DNA of 64,000 nt from Flaveria trinervia (Eukaryota > Streptophyta > Magnoliopsida > Asterales > Asteraceae), in NCBI GenBank assembly GCA_025506515.1, contig CM046453.1, positions 30,551,791 through 30,615,790 on the forward strand. The letters are read 5' to 3'. Shown here in pieces: positions 21,757 through 32,156 of the stretch. The notes beneath the pieces are model-generated. The model ran no database searches and was not told where the DNA came from. It saw only the letters and a program-made list of their open reading frames with translations. Each line of letters opens with the position of its first letter. Positions within the stretch are counted from its first letter, which is position 1. The position numbers were made by a program, and so were the translations under genes.

Positions 21757-22738
21757 TTGGTGATCTTAATGAGAGGTGACAAGAGCAAGTCAAGTATTGC
21801 AAACAATCTGTTTGTTCTCATGCTTTCTATGTCAAGAGTACCCAAAAACATCAAGAGGTGCTTCAAGACAATAGTTGGATTGAAGCAATGCAGGAAGAAT
21901 TGCTCCAATTCAAGAAACAAGAAGTATGGCAGCTGGTAGATCTTCTGGAAGGACAATACCCTATCGGTACCAAATGGTTGTACAGGAACAAGACTATGAT
22001 AGAGGGATAGTCATCAGAAATAAGCAAGACTAGTGGCACAGGGATACACTCAGGAAGAAGAATTGACTACGACGAGGTGTTTGCTCCTGTTAGCAGACTA
22101 GAAGCATTAGAATCTTTCTCGCATATTCTGCATCCATGAAATTTACTGTATATCAAATGGATGTAAAGTGTGCCTTCTTGTATGGAAAGATTGCTGAAGA
22201 AGTCTATGTAAGTCAACCACCTGGCTTTGAAGATCCAGATTTCCCTCACAGAGTGTACAAGCTCGACAAAGCTCTGTATGGTCTTCATCAAGCTCCAAGA
22301 AAGTGGTATGAGACTCTATCATCCTTCTTTCTTGAACATGGGTATGAAAGAGGAATATTGATCAGATTCTCTTCAGAAGAATAAGAGGAAAAGACATGTT
22401 GTTAGTCCAGATCTACGTGGATGACATTATATTTGGCTCAGCAAACAACAACTCTGCAAAGAATTGAAGATCTTATGCATTCAAAGTTTCAAATGAGTGT
22501 TATGGGGGAACTCACATTCTTTCTGGGAGTACAAGTCCAGCAAACAACAGATGGAATCTTCATCAATCAATCAAAATATGTAGAAACCATGCTGAAAAAT
22601 TCCACTTTCCTAACTGTCAGTCTATCAGAACTCCTGTAGATACTAAAGTGAAGATTGGACCTGACCCTGAGGCAAATCAGTGGATCAACTCACTATCGAT
22701 CAAGGATAGGTTCACTTATGTATCTAACAGCCAGTAGC
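21757..22738 (+). pseudogene. Reverse transcriptase, C (frameshifted)
   Basis: Copia RT in pieces. Visible blocks: SWIEAMQEELLQFKKQEVW near 21870-21930, VYQMDVKCAFLYGKIAEEVY near 22147-22208, YKLDKALYGLHQAPRKWYET near 22257-22314, catalytic YVDD at 22414-22425 and MGELTFFLGVQVQQT near 22502-22545. Breaks lie near 22000, 22050, 22110, 22365, 22600 and 22700. The active site triplets are intact. Confidence 0.85.
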
Positions 22739-23351
22739 CTGACATTATGTTTGGAGTTTGTGTGTGTGCTAGATATCAAGTTGATCCAAAAGAATCACAT
22801 GTGAACGCAGTCAAGAGGATATTCAGATATCTGAAGGGCAAACCAGCTCTCGGATTATGGTATCCAAAGGAAGGATATTTAATCTCTATGCCTACACAGA
22901 CAGTGATTATGAAGGATGCAACTTCAACAGAAAATCCACTTCTGGCGGTTGTTAATTTCTTGGTCCCAGACTTGTATCCTGGCAATGCAAGAAGCAGACA
23001 AATGTGTCTGTGTCCACAGCCAAAGCTGAGTATATTGCTGCTTCAGCATGTTGCTCTCAACTTCTCTGGATTCAAAACCAGATGCTTGATTATGGTTTTA
23101 ACTTTTTGCATACACCAATTTCTATTGACAACACAGCTTCTATCTTTATAACTAGTAATCTAGTTCAGCACTCAAAAACAAAACATATTGAAATTAGATA
23201 TCATTTTTTGAGAGACTGTGCTGAAAAAGATTTAATCAAATTGATTCAAGTACCAATAGAAAATCAATTAGCTGATTTGTTTACCAAGGCATTTGAACCT
23301 AGTAGTTTTGAATTTTTGGTTCAATCGATTGGCATGATTAACCTTGAGTAA
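22739..23351 (+). pseudogene. RNase H, C
   Basis: RNase H domain, which would remove RNA from the RNA-DNA hybrid. DIMFGVCVCARYQVDPKESH is near 22741-22800, the Ser-Asp-Ser-Asp block is shifted out of frame near 22900, and the last part is open from 23004 to 23351 with STAKAEYIAASACCSQLLW and a HSKTKHIEIRYHFLRD block. Pol ends with a TAA after SIGMINLE. A one-base break near 22880 and another near 22960 interrupt it. Confidence 0.82.
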
Positions 23352-24640
23352 AAACTTTGAAAAACATCAAAAATATTTTAAAACATCAGAAAAACCACAA
23401 AAAGAAATCAAGTCTTATGATGAAAAGAATCTTGGGAAATGATATAATTATAGTCGTTATATCATTCATTGTGCTTAAGTTCAAAATGTAAAAGACTAAA
23501 ATGACTTACCAGATATGTTGGTAGGTTCAACTTGGAAGAAAAGATACATGCAGTGATGAATTAAAGTCATATTCAATTGTGAAACACTCATCACTAAGTA
23601 CAGGTATGTATTGGCTTATCTGAATGCATGTGTGTGTAGTAACCTAAACACACCAGGTAATGATACTTTATGAATCTCTTTCACCACATCATGTTTCATC
23701 TTTGTTTTGCTGAGCGAAGACCTGATGAAACTTGCACATAGTGCAGATGTCATGATCCAAAAGATTCCCAATGTGGAACACATCCAAAATTCGATGAATC
23801 AACAAAATAATACATTCCAAGTGAATGATCAAAAGAATCCTATCATAGATTGCCTTCGAAAGTGAAGTGAAAAGAATCCCAATGTGGATCAACATGAAAA
23901 AGATCAAATTAAAAGAATCCTAATGTGGATCAGTGAATATGAGATTTCATGACTTAAGTAACCTAGTAAGAAAAGTTATGACAAAGTTCTACCATGCATT
24001 GTATAAGGAGGGTTGATCATTCCATGCTTATGTGTGTGAGGTACACACTGAATAATAAATCAACCAAAACATGATAAAAGTCATTTGCATCAAAATATCA
24101 ACCAGTATGAACTTAAGAGGACAAACATACCTTCAATCTTCAAGTTCATAATCATGTCCATTTAATTATAAAGTATGCACATGTGTGATGTAAGATTGAT
24201 ATGATCCCAACAAAAAGATTTTTATCTTCATTATTAATATTAATCAAAAAATTTTATTCAGAACTTTTAAAATCTTTAAAGTTTCTCTCCACATATGGAC
24301 ATAAACTTTAGGGGGAGTAATTTATAATTTTTGAGTAAGTTTAAATTTTTGTTTATTAACTCAACTTTGAAAAACAAAACAAAAGAAATTTTAGTTGGTG
24401 TTGTTGCAATAAGTCAACCATTATATCTCAACTTATGCAGATTCTTAGAAGCATGATAAGCCCAAGATCTGTCAAAATTAGGAAACTTGTATTTGGTGTA
24501 ACATACAAGTCAATCCAAGCAAAAACTAATAACTCCAACAGCCAACTTCATAAGAAAAATCAATCAAGGACACCTCTTCATAAGATGAATAATCAATTCA
24601 ATCACATTAACTTTTGATTTAGTTCAAAAGATAATGTAGG
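23352..24640 (+). other. First part of C spacer, no gene
   Basis: About 1.3 kb of AT-rich non-coding DNA after pol. A degenerate unit with AAAAGAATCC(C/T)AATGTGGATCA recurs between about 23755 and 23935. An internal copy of the polypurine tract lies at 24307-24318 (listed separately). Otherwise I see nothing coding. Confidence 0.55.
24307..24318 (+). promoter_or_regulatory. Internal polypurine-tract copy in C
   Basis: TTTAGGGGGAGT, almost the same as the functional tract CTTAGGGGGAGT at 29775-29786, but 5.5 kb upstream and in the same orientation. It precedes the spacer's motif array just as the real tract precedes the LTR. It may be a central plus-strand primer site or the border of a captured LTR-like piece; both ideas are inference. 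Confidence 0.5.
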
Positions 24641-25220
24641 TAAGTGCATTAGTTAATGCGGGTGAAGGTAACCCATGCATATAACTAATGCGGGTAACAA
24701 TAATTTTTGAAGTGCAACCAATGCGGACAATGATTTTACTCTACCGCATTAGTGTGTTAAGTAAATGTGAAGTTTGCCCTACCGCATTTACTTCAACCCG
24801 AATGCGGACAGCCAAAATGTCAATTTTAACTTCCGCATTTGCAATAGTAAACCAATGCGGACAGCCAAAATGTCAAGTTTAACTTCTGCATTTGCAACAG
24901 TAAACAATGCGGATAGCCAAAATGTCAAGTTTAACTTCCGCATTTGCAACAGTACACAAATACGGACAGCCAAAATTTCAAGTTTAAACTTCCACATTTG
25001 TAACGGTGCACAAATGCGGATAGAATAAAATCACGCATTTGTAACAGTAGAGTAATGCGGACAGTCAATCAAGAATTAAGTCTTCCGCATTAGCTACAGT
25101 CACAAATGCGGATGACCAAAAGTAGTCAAATGCGGACTGTCAAGACAAAAGTTCGTCTTCCGCATTAGCTACAGCCACAAATGCAATAAAAAAAATTAAC
25201 ATTCAGCATTTGCTACAGTG
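24641..25220 (+). repeat. Pol-ORF3 spacer array of C (CCGCATT/AATGCGG)
   Basis: Dense array of the same CCGCATT and AATGCGG arms that fill the C LTRs, here with longer loops. From 24801 to about 25015 it forms a tandem repeat of four ~52-bp units, each AATGCGGACAGCCAAAATGT plus a tail ending in a CCGCATTTGCAACAGT-like arm. The array lies between pol and the ORF3 TATA-like box. No gene. Confidence 0.85.
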
Positions 25221-25271
25221 TTGACTGTATATGCTTGTAAACTTGTAAAATTTTTCAAGTTATATTATTGA

Positions 25272-25282
25272 CTATTTAAAGG
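25272..25282 (+). promoter_or_regulatory. Candidate TATA box for ORF3 of C
   Basis: CTATTTAAAGG about 50 bases after the array and 475 bases before the ORF3 ATG. A possible 5' UTR intron (GTATAACTTC at 25461 to TTGTGCAG at about 25752) would bring the ATG close to the 5' end of a transcript. Inference from sequence only. Confidence 0.35.
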
Positions 25283-25756
25283 AATTTCAACAGGTCATTT
25301 AATACTTTTCTAATTTGAGAGAACTTATAGTGAGACGAGCGTAAAACTACAGTACACCACCATCATTCATCATCATCATCACAAACATTCAAAGATATTG
25401 TTGTGTTTCATCGTTTAACATTCTTGTCATCGATTCAGAACAGCAGTCATTCGAAGATAAGGTATAACTTCAACAGAATTTGAAACCAAAACCTAAGTCT
25501 CAAACGACTACCCTAAATCGAACGATGAACCAGAAAACTATTGAAGAACACCAAAATCTAAATCATTAAGTGATGTAACACACATTTTCGATGTCAATAA
25601 CATGTAAACTGATAGGAATTCAACGAATATTGAAACCATGACAACCATGTTTACTGAGAAAAATAAAGGAATGAGAAAAGGAAAAGTGTGAACAAATCAA
25701 AGTCAAAATTAAAGACAAAAGTGTGAACTAACACACATGTCTCTTGTGCAGATTAC

Positions 25757-28700
25757 ATGGCAAACCTTACATGGAGCAAGCTCCATACTGTCAGCGGTTA
25801 TCTAATCCCTGATGTGCCTGAAGCAGAAGGTCTCAGAGATATGATAAGATTCTTATCTACCACAAGGGTAGCATATGCTATAACAGTAAACCTACAATCT
25901 ATGAGAATCCCATCAGGTCTTTTTGGGAATCAGCTGAAGTAGTTGAAGAAAATGGAGTGAAAACTCTTACTGGCAAGATCAACACTGAACATACATTGTG
26001 GATCACATAAGAATCAGTTAGAAGATGTCTTCAATTCAATGACAATGCAGATGATCCTCTTGAATTAGATGATGAGGAGATAACCACATTTTTCTCTGAA
26101 ATTGGTTATGAAGGGAGCTATGAAGCAAAACAGATAGTCAAAGGATTAGTGGATCTGCCCTGGAGATTCCTAATTCATATGTTCCAACACTATCTATCTA
26201 AAAGGAAAACAAGATGGAATGACATTCCAGTCCTCACATCTTCTGCCATTTGTGCTCTCTGCACCAACAGAAGAATTAACATGTCAGCATATGTATTCAA
26301 TGGCCTAATCTCAAACATTCAAGAAGGGTTAAGATACAAATTTCTAATGTACCCTAGATTTATTCAATGTCTAATCAATGAAACATTTCATGACATTGCT
26401 AATGAAGCCCCAGTACTTAATATTCCTCATTATGATGCAAGATCCTATAAGTACATCAAAAAGGACCCAAGGAACTTCTACAATGGTGCCCCTTCACCCC
26501 TTCTTCCTTGGATGTTTGAGCAAATACACCAAGCAGATCAAGCACAGCCACCTCGACAACCACCTCCACAACCAATACCACAACCATTACCATCCCCTAT
26601 ACCACAACCAATAGCTCAACCATCACCTTTACCCTCACCAATACCATCACCTTTACCCTCACAATACCATCACCTTTACCTTCACCAATACCATCATTTC
26701 CTTCACCACAACAAACACCACCTATGATCACTCAACCTACACCTACATCACCACATCATCAATCTCCTATATCACCACACCAATCTCCTATTCCTCCTTA
26801 CCAACCATTACCATCACCAATTGATCACCCTACTGAACCAGAAGGATCAACAAGTGCATCCAAATCATCCAAGTCATCTTCTGATGAGGAGGATCATCAT
26901 GATCAAACCAGAGCTGTGAATGAACCTTCTAAGGCTGCTCCTTCTGAGAGCTATGCTGAATCAAACATCAATAGGCCTGATGAAAAGGATGAATTGATAA
27001 CTGAGTTGCTACTCAAAGTAGAAAGGATGGAAAGAACACTAAACAAGAGAGCAGGAATTATAAATGACATAATTCTAGAACTCGATGAGAAAGAAGGAGA
27101 ATTGAAAGATCTCAAAGAAAAACATGCAGTTGAAAGAATGGAACGAGCCAAAGAGATTGAAAATCTAAAAGTTGGACTAAAACACTCAAGAGAAGAAGTG
27201 AGTGATCATATAGACACTTTTGAAATACAAACTATAGCCATGGAGGAACAAGAAAAGATCATAGAGGAACAAGCTGATATCATCTCGAAACTGGAAAAGG
27301 AGATCGAGAGCAAGAACAAAAGAATATCTAAGGGTGAAATGATGATTAAAAGAACTGATGAGAAGGATGATGATGAAAAAGAAGAACAAAAGAATGATGA
27401 TGATAATGAAGAACATGTGGATGATGAAAGTGAAACTGAGATTAAAGACCAAAGATTAGACATGGTAGTGTATTTTGGAAACACTGACCACTCAGACTCA
27501 GAAAAAGGGTGAATTTGAAGAACTTTTCAGTGCTTTGGATAGTTTTGCTTCTGAACAATTCAGCATTGATGATGATTTTTGGGAATTCATTAACAATCAA
27601 AGAACTAAGGCAGAGCCTTTTGTATTCATTCCTAAATCGCTAGTGCCATTGGAAGAGGAATTGTCTCTGCAAATTGTCCCTGCCATATCATTGACAGAAG
27701 AACAAAAAGAGGAACTAAGAGAAAAATATGAACAAGAAAGGAAAGAAGAAACTGCACATGAACAAAGTGAAATGAAGGATCAAGAGCCAAGCACACCTGA
27801 AGGGTCCCTGAACCAAAAGATCAAGCTGAAACCTCTAGCCCACAACTTCAAACTTACTCACGAAAGAGGAAGTATTTGGAAGAAAAGGCTAAAGGCAAGA
27901 GGCCAATAACTAAAGAAGAACCGTCAAAGAAGCAAAAAGATGACCCAAGAAGTTTAGCAGCAATTGCTGAATTTTTGGAGGAACATGAGCAGGCAGAAGC
28001 TCAGTTGAAAAAGTTGGCCAAAGCAATTGATTTAGAAGAAGGAGAAATTGCTGATGAAGATGATGTGTTAAAGGATGTTCTTATGGATAGTCCTCTTAAA
28101 GAAGAACAGTCAGTAGAAGAAATGGTAACCAAAGCTCAAACTGATGACTTGATGATTAAAGCCATGTTCTTGATCAATCAAGGCTATGATCCTGATGAAG
28201 TGTTTGCAATGACATATGAGAAAATGAAAGAAGAGGAAGAGAAAGTGAAGTTGTTGCTTGATCCAACTATTGACACTGACTATGAGAAAAGAATGTCAAA
28301 GGACACTCCAATACTCAAAGACTCGTCCATGAAGAAACCCACAAGGTATGAAGTTCCACTACCAAGAATGGGTCCTCTACAAAAGCTTTCACAAATGAAG
28401 AAATCAACCTCATCCCATGAATCATTATTTCCTGATCCTTATATCATATCTGATAAAGAAATGAAGGAATACCTTTCAAGTCAGGGATTCACAAAAAGAA
28501 AGATTGCAAACATGAAGACAAATTCACTAAGGGCTGCCACACTTCAATTAATCAATGAAAAGAAAGACAAACTTAAGAAACTGGAAGAAGAGTTGACAAA
28601 AACCAAACCAAGAAACAAAATGTCAGCTGAAGACATACTGCTGAACATAAAAGATCAAGAACTACTTGCCCCAGTACTCCACAAATATCCTGAATGGTTT

Positions 28701-29752
28701 GCAGAACCATCTCAGTTGAAGCTGCAGGAAGGACTGACCACTACTGAACTGATCAGAGGGGTATCTACTCCAAAAGGGAAAACAGATCAGAAGATAATAG
28801 CATGGAAGTATGATAGCACCTGGAACATGTTCATGGGGAAGAGAATCTCAGGGCTAGTACAATTCTTCACAGAGTACTCAGCTCTGGTAAATGCCCTTGA
28901 GATTCATGATTTGAAGGAACTAGCTCAACTTGAACTTATCAATCATGCAGCTATGTTCAGGGGATATGAATTTGAGAATATACTTAAGATGTTCAGAAGG
29001 ACAAACAACTTCAATTCATTAAAGACAATTTGCTTAAGAAAGGATAAAACATTTGTCAACCCCCTGGAAAAGAAGAAAAAGGTGGAAGCAGAAGAAATAG
29101 TATTCCCTGAGTTAAAGGTGAAGCCAACTGAGTCTTTAAAGAGTAAAGTAGTGTCTGGTACTCATTCTTTCATTCCTATCTCAAATATGTACTATGATGA
29201 GAAAACATATGAGCTGGTGATAGAAAGGAAGTGGGGAGGAAAAGAAGGAGCTGATATTAGACTCTTCAGTGGATATGAAGTGAGACTACTTGATGAATCA
29301 TACATCCACTACATTATACCAGGCACTTCAGGGAATAAACAACAAATTGGGTGAACAAGACATGCACTTCTTTTTGAAATGCATCAAGTTGTTGAAACTG
29401 GCCTATGACAGAATAAAGATTAAAAGAGATAAAAGAAGAAGAAGAAAACACCACTACAACTTGGAAACATTGTTAAGCTTGAAGAAGATGTGGGAGGGAG
29501 TTTATTGATTCATAGAGATGGTCTTTCAACAATCTCCATATGGGAACCAATTTCTCTGAAAAAGTTACCAATGGAAGCCATCTATAACATAAGCAAAATG
29601 AAAATACATGTGTTGAGTAGAGACAGGATGCCTGAAGCTACTGATTTTGTAAACATGATCAAGGCCATTCTGGATCCCACCAAAGCAGCATTCATACTAC
29701 CTTCTGAAGACCCAGCTGAATCTTCACAACATCAATCACCTCCTAAACATTA
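25757..29752 (+). pseudogene. Third ORF of C, about 1300 codons, broken
   Basis: Start at the ATG of MANLTWSKLHTVSG. The N-terminal domain (about 25757-26500) has LRDMIRFLSTTRVAYAI and LPWRFLIHMFQHYLSKRKT, matching D and A. A Pro-rich repeat (PSPIPQP-like units) spans about 26545-26810. A coiled coil follows at about 26980-27350, with NELITELLLKVERMERTL-like heptads, then an Asp/Glu-rich tract at 27350-27440. The C-terminal part (27876-29354) is open for 492 codons and holds EEGEIADED, KIIAWKYDSTWNMF (about 28792) and a second W/Y-Y-D unit (about 29188). Breaks lie near 25930, 26008, 26690, 27505, 27900 and 29354. No signal peptide or membrane span is seen. Function unknown. Confidence 0.75.
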
Positions 29753-29774
29753 AGGAAAACTAGGCTGTATAATC

Positions 29775-29788
29775 CTTAGGGGGAGTAT
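29775..29788 (+). promoter_or_regulatory. Polypurine tract of C
   Basis: CTTAGGGGGAGTAT directly before the 3' LTR, 22 bases after the ORF3 stop region. Plus-strand primer site. Confidence 0.85.
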
Positions 29789-30544
29789 TGTTGCACCCTG
29801 AAAGGATCATACATGCCAAATTAATGGGTGAATTGATGATTGTTTAGCTGGAATCCCACAAGTCCAAGATGCAATGCGGATGAAGAAATACAAGAAAAAT
29901 AACAAGTATTATTCTCCGCATTAGTTAATGCGGAAGACAAAAATCTAATGCGGACAAGTGTTTACTCTTTCGCATTGACTAATGTGGAAGACACAATACT
30001 TATGCTGAACAAGATACTCTTCCGTATTGACTAATGCAGAAGAACAAAAGAATATGCGGACAAGACTTTGATCATCCGCATTGACTAATGCGAATGACCA
30101 ACCAAATGCGCACAAGTATTTGTTCATCCACATTAACCAATGTGGATGACCAACTTACTAATGCTGATGATCAAGTGGAAACATGGATCAAGGTTATCTC
30201 ATCCGCATTTGTCAATGCGGATGAACAAGCAGAGATGCGGATCAAGACTTAGACTAGTTTCTGATGTAATAGGTCAGGGGTAGTTTAGTCATTTTGTAAA
30301 GGCATCTTGTCTTGTCTATAAATAGAACAGTTTACCTCGTACTGAGGTGACGGTTGACAGATAGAGGATTTTGTTGTAATTATTCTCTGTAATTTGTCAA
30401 CATTCATATATCAATACAAACAGAATTTATGAGTAATTTTCTTGCTTGATTGTTCTTCGATTGTTTGTTTCCGCCACTCGATCGTTGACTTGATTATCAT
30501 ATTCGATTCTCACTAAGAATATCACTCTTACTAAAACCCAGTCA
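29789..30544 (+). repeat. 3' LTR of element C
   Basis: Begins TGTTGCACCC and ends ACCCAGTCA; 756 bases. Same CCGCATT/AATGCGG array and TATA (30316-30325) as the 5' copy. Differences are mostly transitions inside the motif arms (for example AATGCGG to AATGTGG near 29981 and 30141), plus a 21-bp segment that the 5' copy lacks. Confidence 0.92.
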
Positions 30545-30869
30545 AGCATATCCCACACAATACTGTTAACCTTCTTTACATCGTCCAATATTCTTATTTT
30601 ATTCTGCAATGGAAAACAAGAGGAACATTTAATATATAATCTCCCCTGAAATTTCTAGAAATAAGCAAGATATAAAAATTTCTTACTTGACTATATGTCA
30701 CTATCATCAACATATATATATATATTATATTTTATATAAGAAATTTTTTATGTAAAAAATAATGAAGAACGATAGAGCGGACAGAAGAAAAAAAGAAAGA
30801 AAATAAAGAGAGAAGTATAAATAATAGGTACATAGCATGGTTTGAAAGAAAATGGGTTTTTAAATGATA
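30545..30869. other. Non-coding stretch right of C
   Basis: AT-rich, with a short TA run near 30710-30740. Nothing coding seen. It continues the sequence interrupted by C from 15812. Confidence 0.4.
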
Positions 30870-31338
30870 TTAGACCTAACATAGAGATCAATTCATAAAA
30901 ATGAGGTTTATCAACTGTTTTAGTGAAAAGATCTGCTTTTTAATTTATGGTGTTAATGGGAATAATATCAATAAAACCCTTTTTCTGAGCATCACGGATC
31001 ACATGAATTCGTGTCTCGATGTGCTTGGTTTGGGAATGATGAATATGATTCTTGGCGATGCCAATGGTTGCTTCTTTGTCACAGAACAATGGTGTATGGA
31101 GAAAGTTGATCCCATAGTCAATCATCTGGTGTTGTATTTAGAGCATTTGTGAACAACAACCGGAGGCGGTAATGTATTCTGCTTTTCTCGTAGAGAGAGA
31201 AATAGTGGTCTATTTCTTGCTTTGCCATGAGCCCAGACAATTTCCCAAGTATTGACAGCCTTTAGTAACCGACTTTCTGTTTAACTTGCAGCCATTAGAA
31301 TCACTATCAGAATAGGCATGTAAGTCAAAATTGCAGGA
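30870..31338 (-). pseudogene. Orphan copia RNase H fragment
   Basis: Minus-strand RNase H piece read from about 31335 down: AYSDSDSNGCKLNRKS, then GCQYLGNCLGSWQSKKQT, a TRKAEYITASGCCSQML block with an in-frame stop, MIDYGINFLHTP and HSQTKHIETRIHVIRDAQKK. The RT half is missing because the E-type LTR abuts at 31340. The family is copia; it is more diverged than the other RNase H copies here (for example the changed IRHHFIRD block), so it is probably an old relic. Confidence 0.75.
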
Positions 31339-31339
31339 C

Positions 31340-32143
31340 TGTTAGAAGGGGTGATGCATTTTTACAACACAACAACACAAGTGAGGAGAGTTCTTTAGAA
31401 CACTTAATAGATCAAATAGGGAATTGGTTTAACTATTATGGGAGATTGTAGTATATTGCTTTTCAAGATAACAATGCACGTATTTGGTTTTCAAGATTGT
31501 AGTATATTGCTTTTCAAGTTCTATTACAAAGTTTTACAAAGAATACTCCTAAAGTTACAAGTTCTTGAGATACATATACTACATCCTACAATTGGCTATA
31601 CTGTGAAATCCAGCTACATACATAAGACTAGACAACAAAATCAAATGTAGAGTCAAAAGGCAGATTGCCTTTTGACTAGTGACTATGACATCACATAGCT
31701 CACATCCTAATATATTACAAAAAGGATAAAGTACATAAAGTAGAAAGCTCAGACTCAAGACCTCAATGTACAGTATTCCAAAAGCATGGATCTTTTCACC
31801 AACTTGTGAAAGTTGGTGAGTCAAACAGAGTTGCAACGGAAAGGTGGTCCAGCTTTATGGAAAAGTACATCAGATAATAGCATGTACATAAAAGTCTTCG
31901 GAAGAAATTTGTCTTCATAAAATTGGCTTCAAAATACTTTGTCTTTGAAGCTTTAGAAGACTTCATATTTACCGTCAGAAAATATTGGTCTTGGCTTTGA
32001 AAGATTTTACACTTAGATTATTTCTAATGTGAGGTGTAAAACTTCCGAAGCATTACAACTTCCATACTTCAGTGCATGCATGCAGAGAGACTTTGGATGC
32101 TTTGAATGATTTTTACTACATCAAGCTTGTTGGAATCCTTACA
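31340..32143 (-). repeat. LTR of family E (3' LTR of relic E1)
   Basis: Borders TGTTAGAAGG and TCCTTACA. Over about 600 bases it aligns with the LTR at 60342-61138 (AGAACACTTAA, GATCAAATAGG, ACTACATCCTACA, GTAGAGTCAAAAGGCAGATTG), but with many differences. It keeps decayed CTTCGGAAG motifs near 31890-31990. A degenerate polypurine tract (minus CCTAGGTGGATTT, 32144-32156) and an ORF3 relic lie to the right, so this is a 3' LTR on the minus strand. Confidence 0.7.
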
Positions 32144-32156
32144 AAATCCACCTAGG

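Larger units (their letters stand above)
15818..30544 (+). mobile_element. Complete copia element C (14.7 kb)
   Basis: Full-length element with a pair of closely similar LTRs (15818-16552 and 29789-30544), primer site, gag, protease, integrase, RT, RNase H, a 2.4-kb spacer, a long ORF3 and a polypurine tract. Flanks are AGCTT (15813-15817) and AGCAT (30545-30549), a 5-bp target duplication with one mismatch. By eye the LTRs are about 96% identical apart from one 21-bp indel in the 3' half, so insertion is fairly recent, yet the coding regions carry stops and many frame breaks. At 14.7 kb it is long for a copia element; ORF3 and spacer account for most of the excess. Confidence 0.92.

Noticed and set aside
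24801..25015. Regularly spaced repeats resembling a CRISPR array
   Set aside because: The whole unit repeats, there are no unique spacers, and the setting is a plant retrotransposon.
24774..25028. 84-codon open frame with repeated Asn-Phe-Arg-Ile-Cys-Asn words
   Set aside because: It is the translation of the 52-bp tandem repeat in the C spacer; a similar frame is open on the other strand for the same reason.
27186..27484. Minus-strand Phe/Ser/Ile-rich frames that mimic membrane proteins
   Set aside because: They are antisense shadows of the acidic and lysine-rich coiled-coil part of ORF3 of C.
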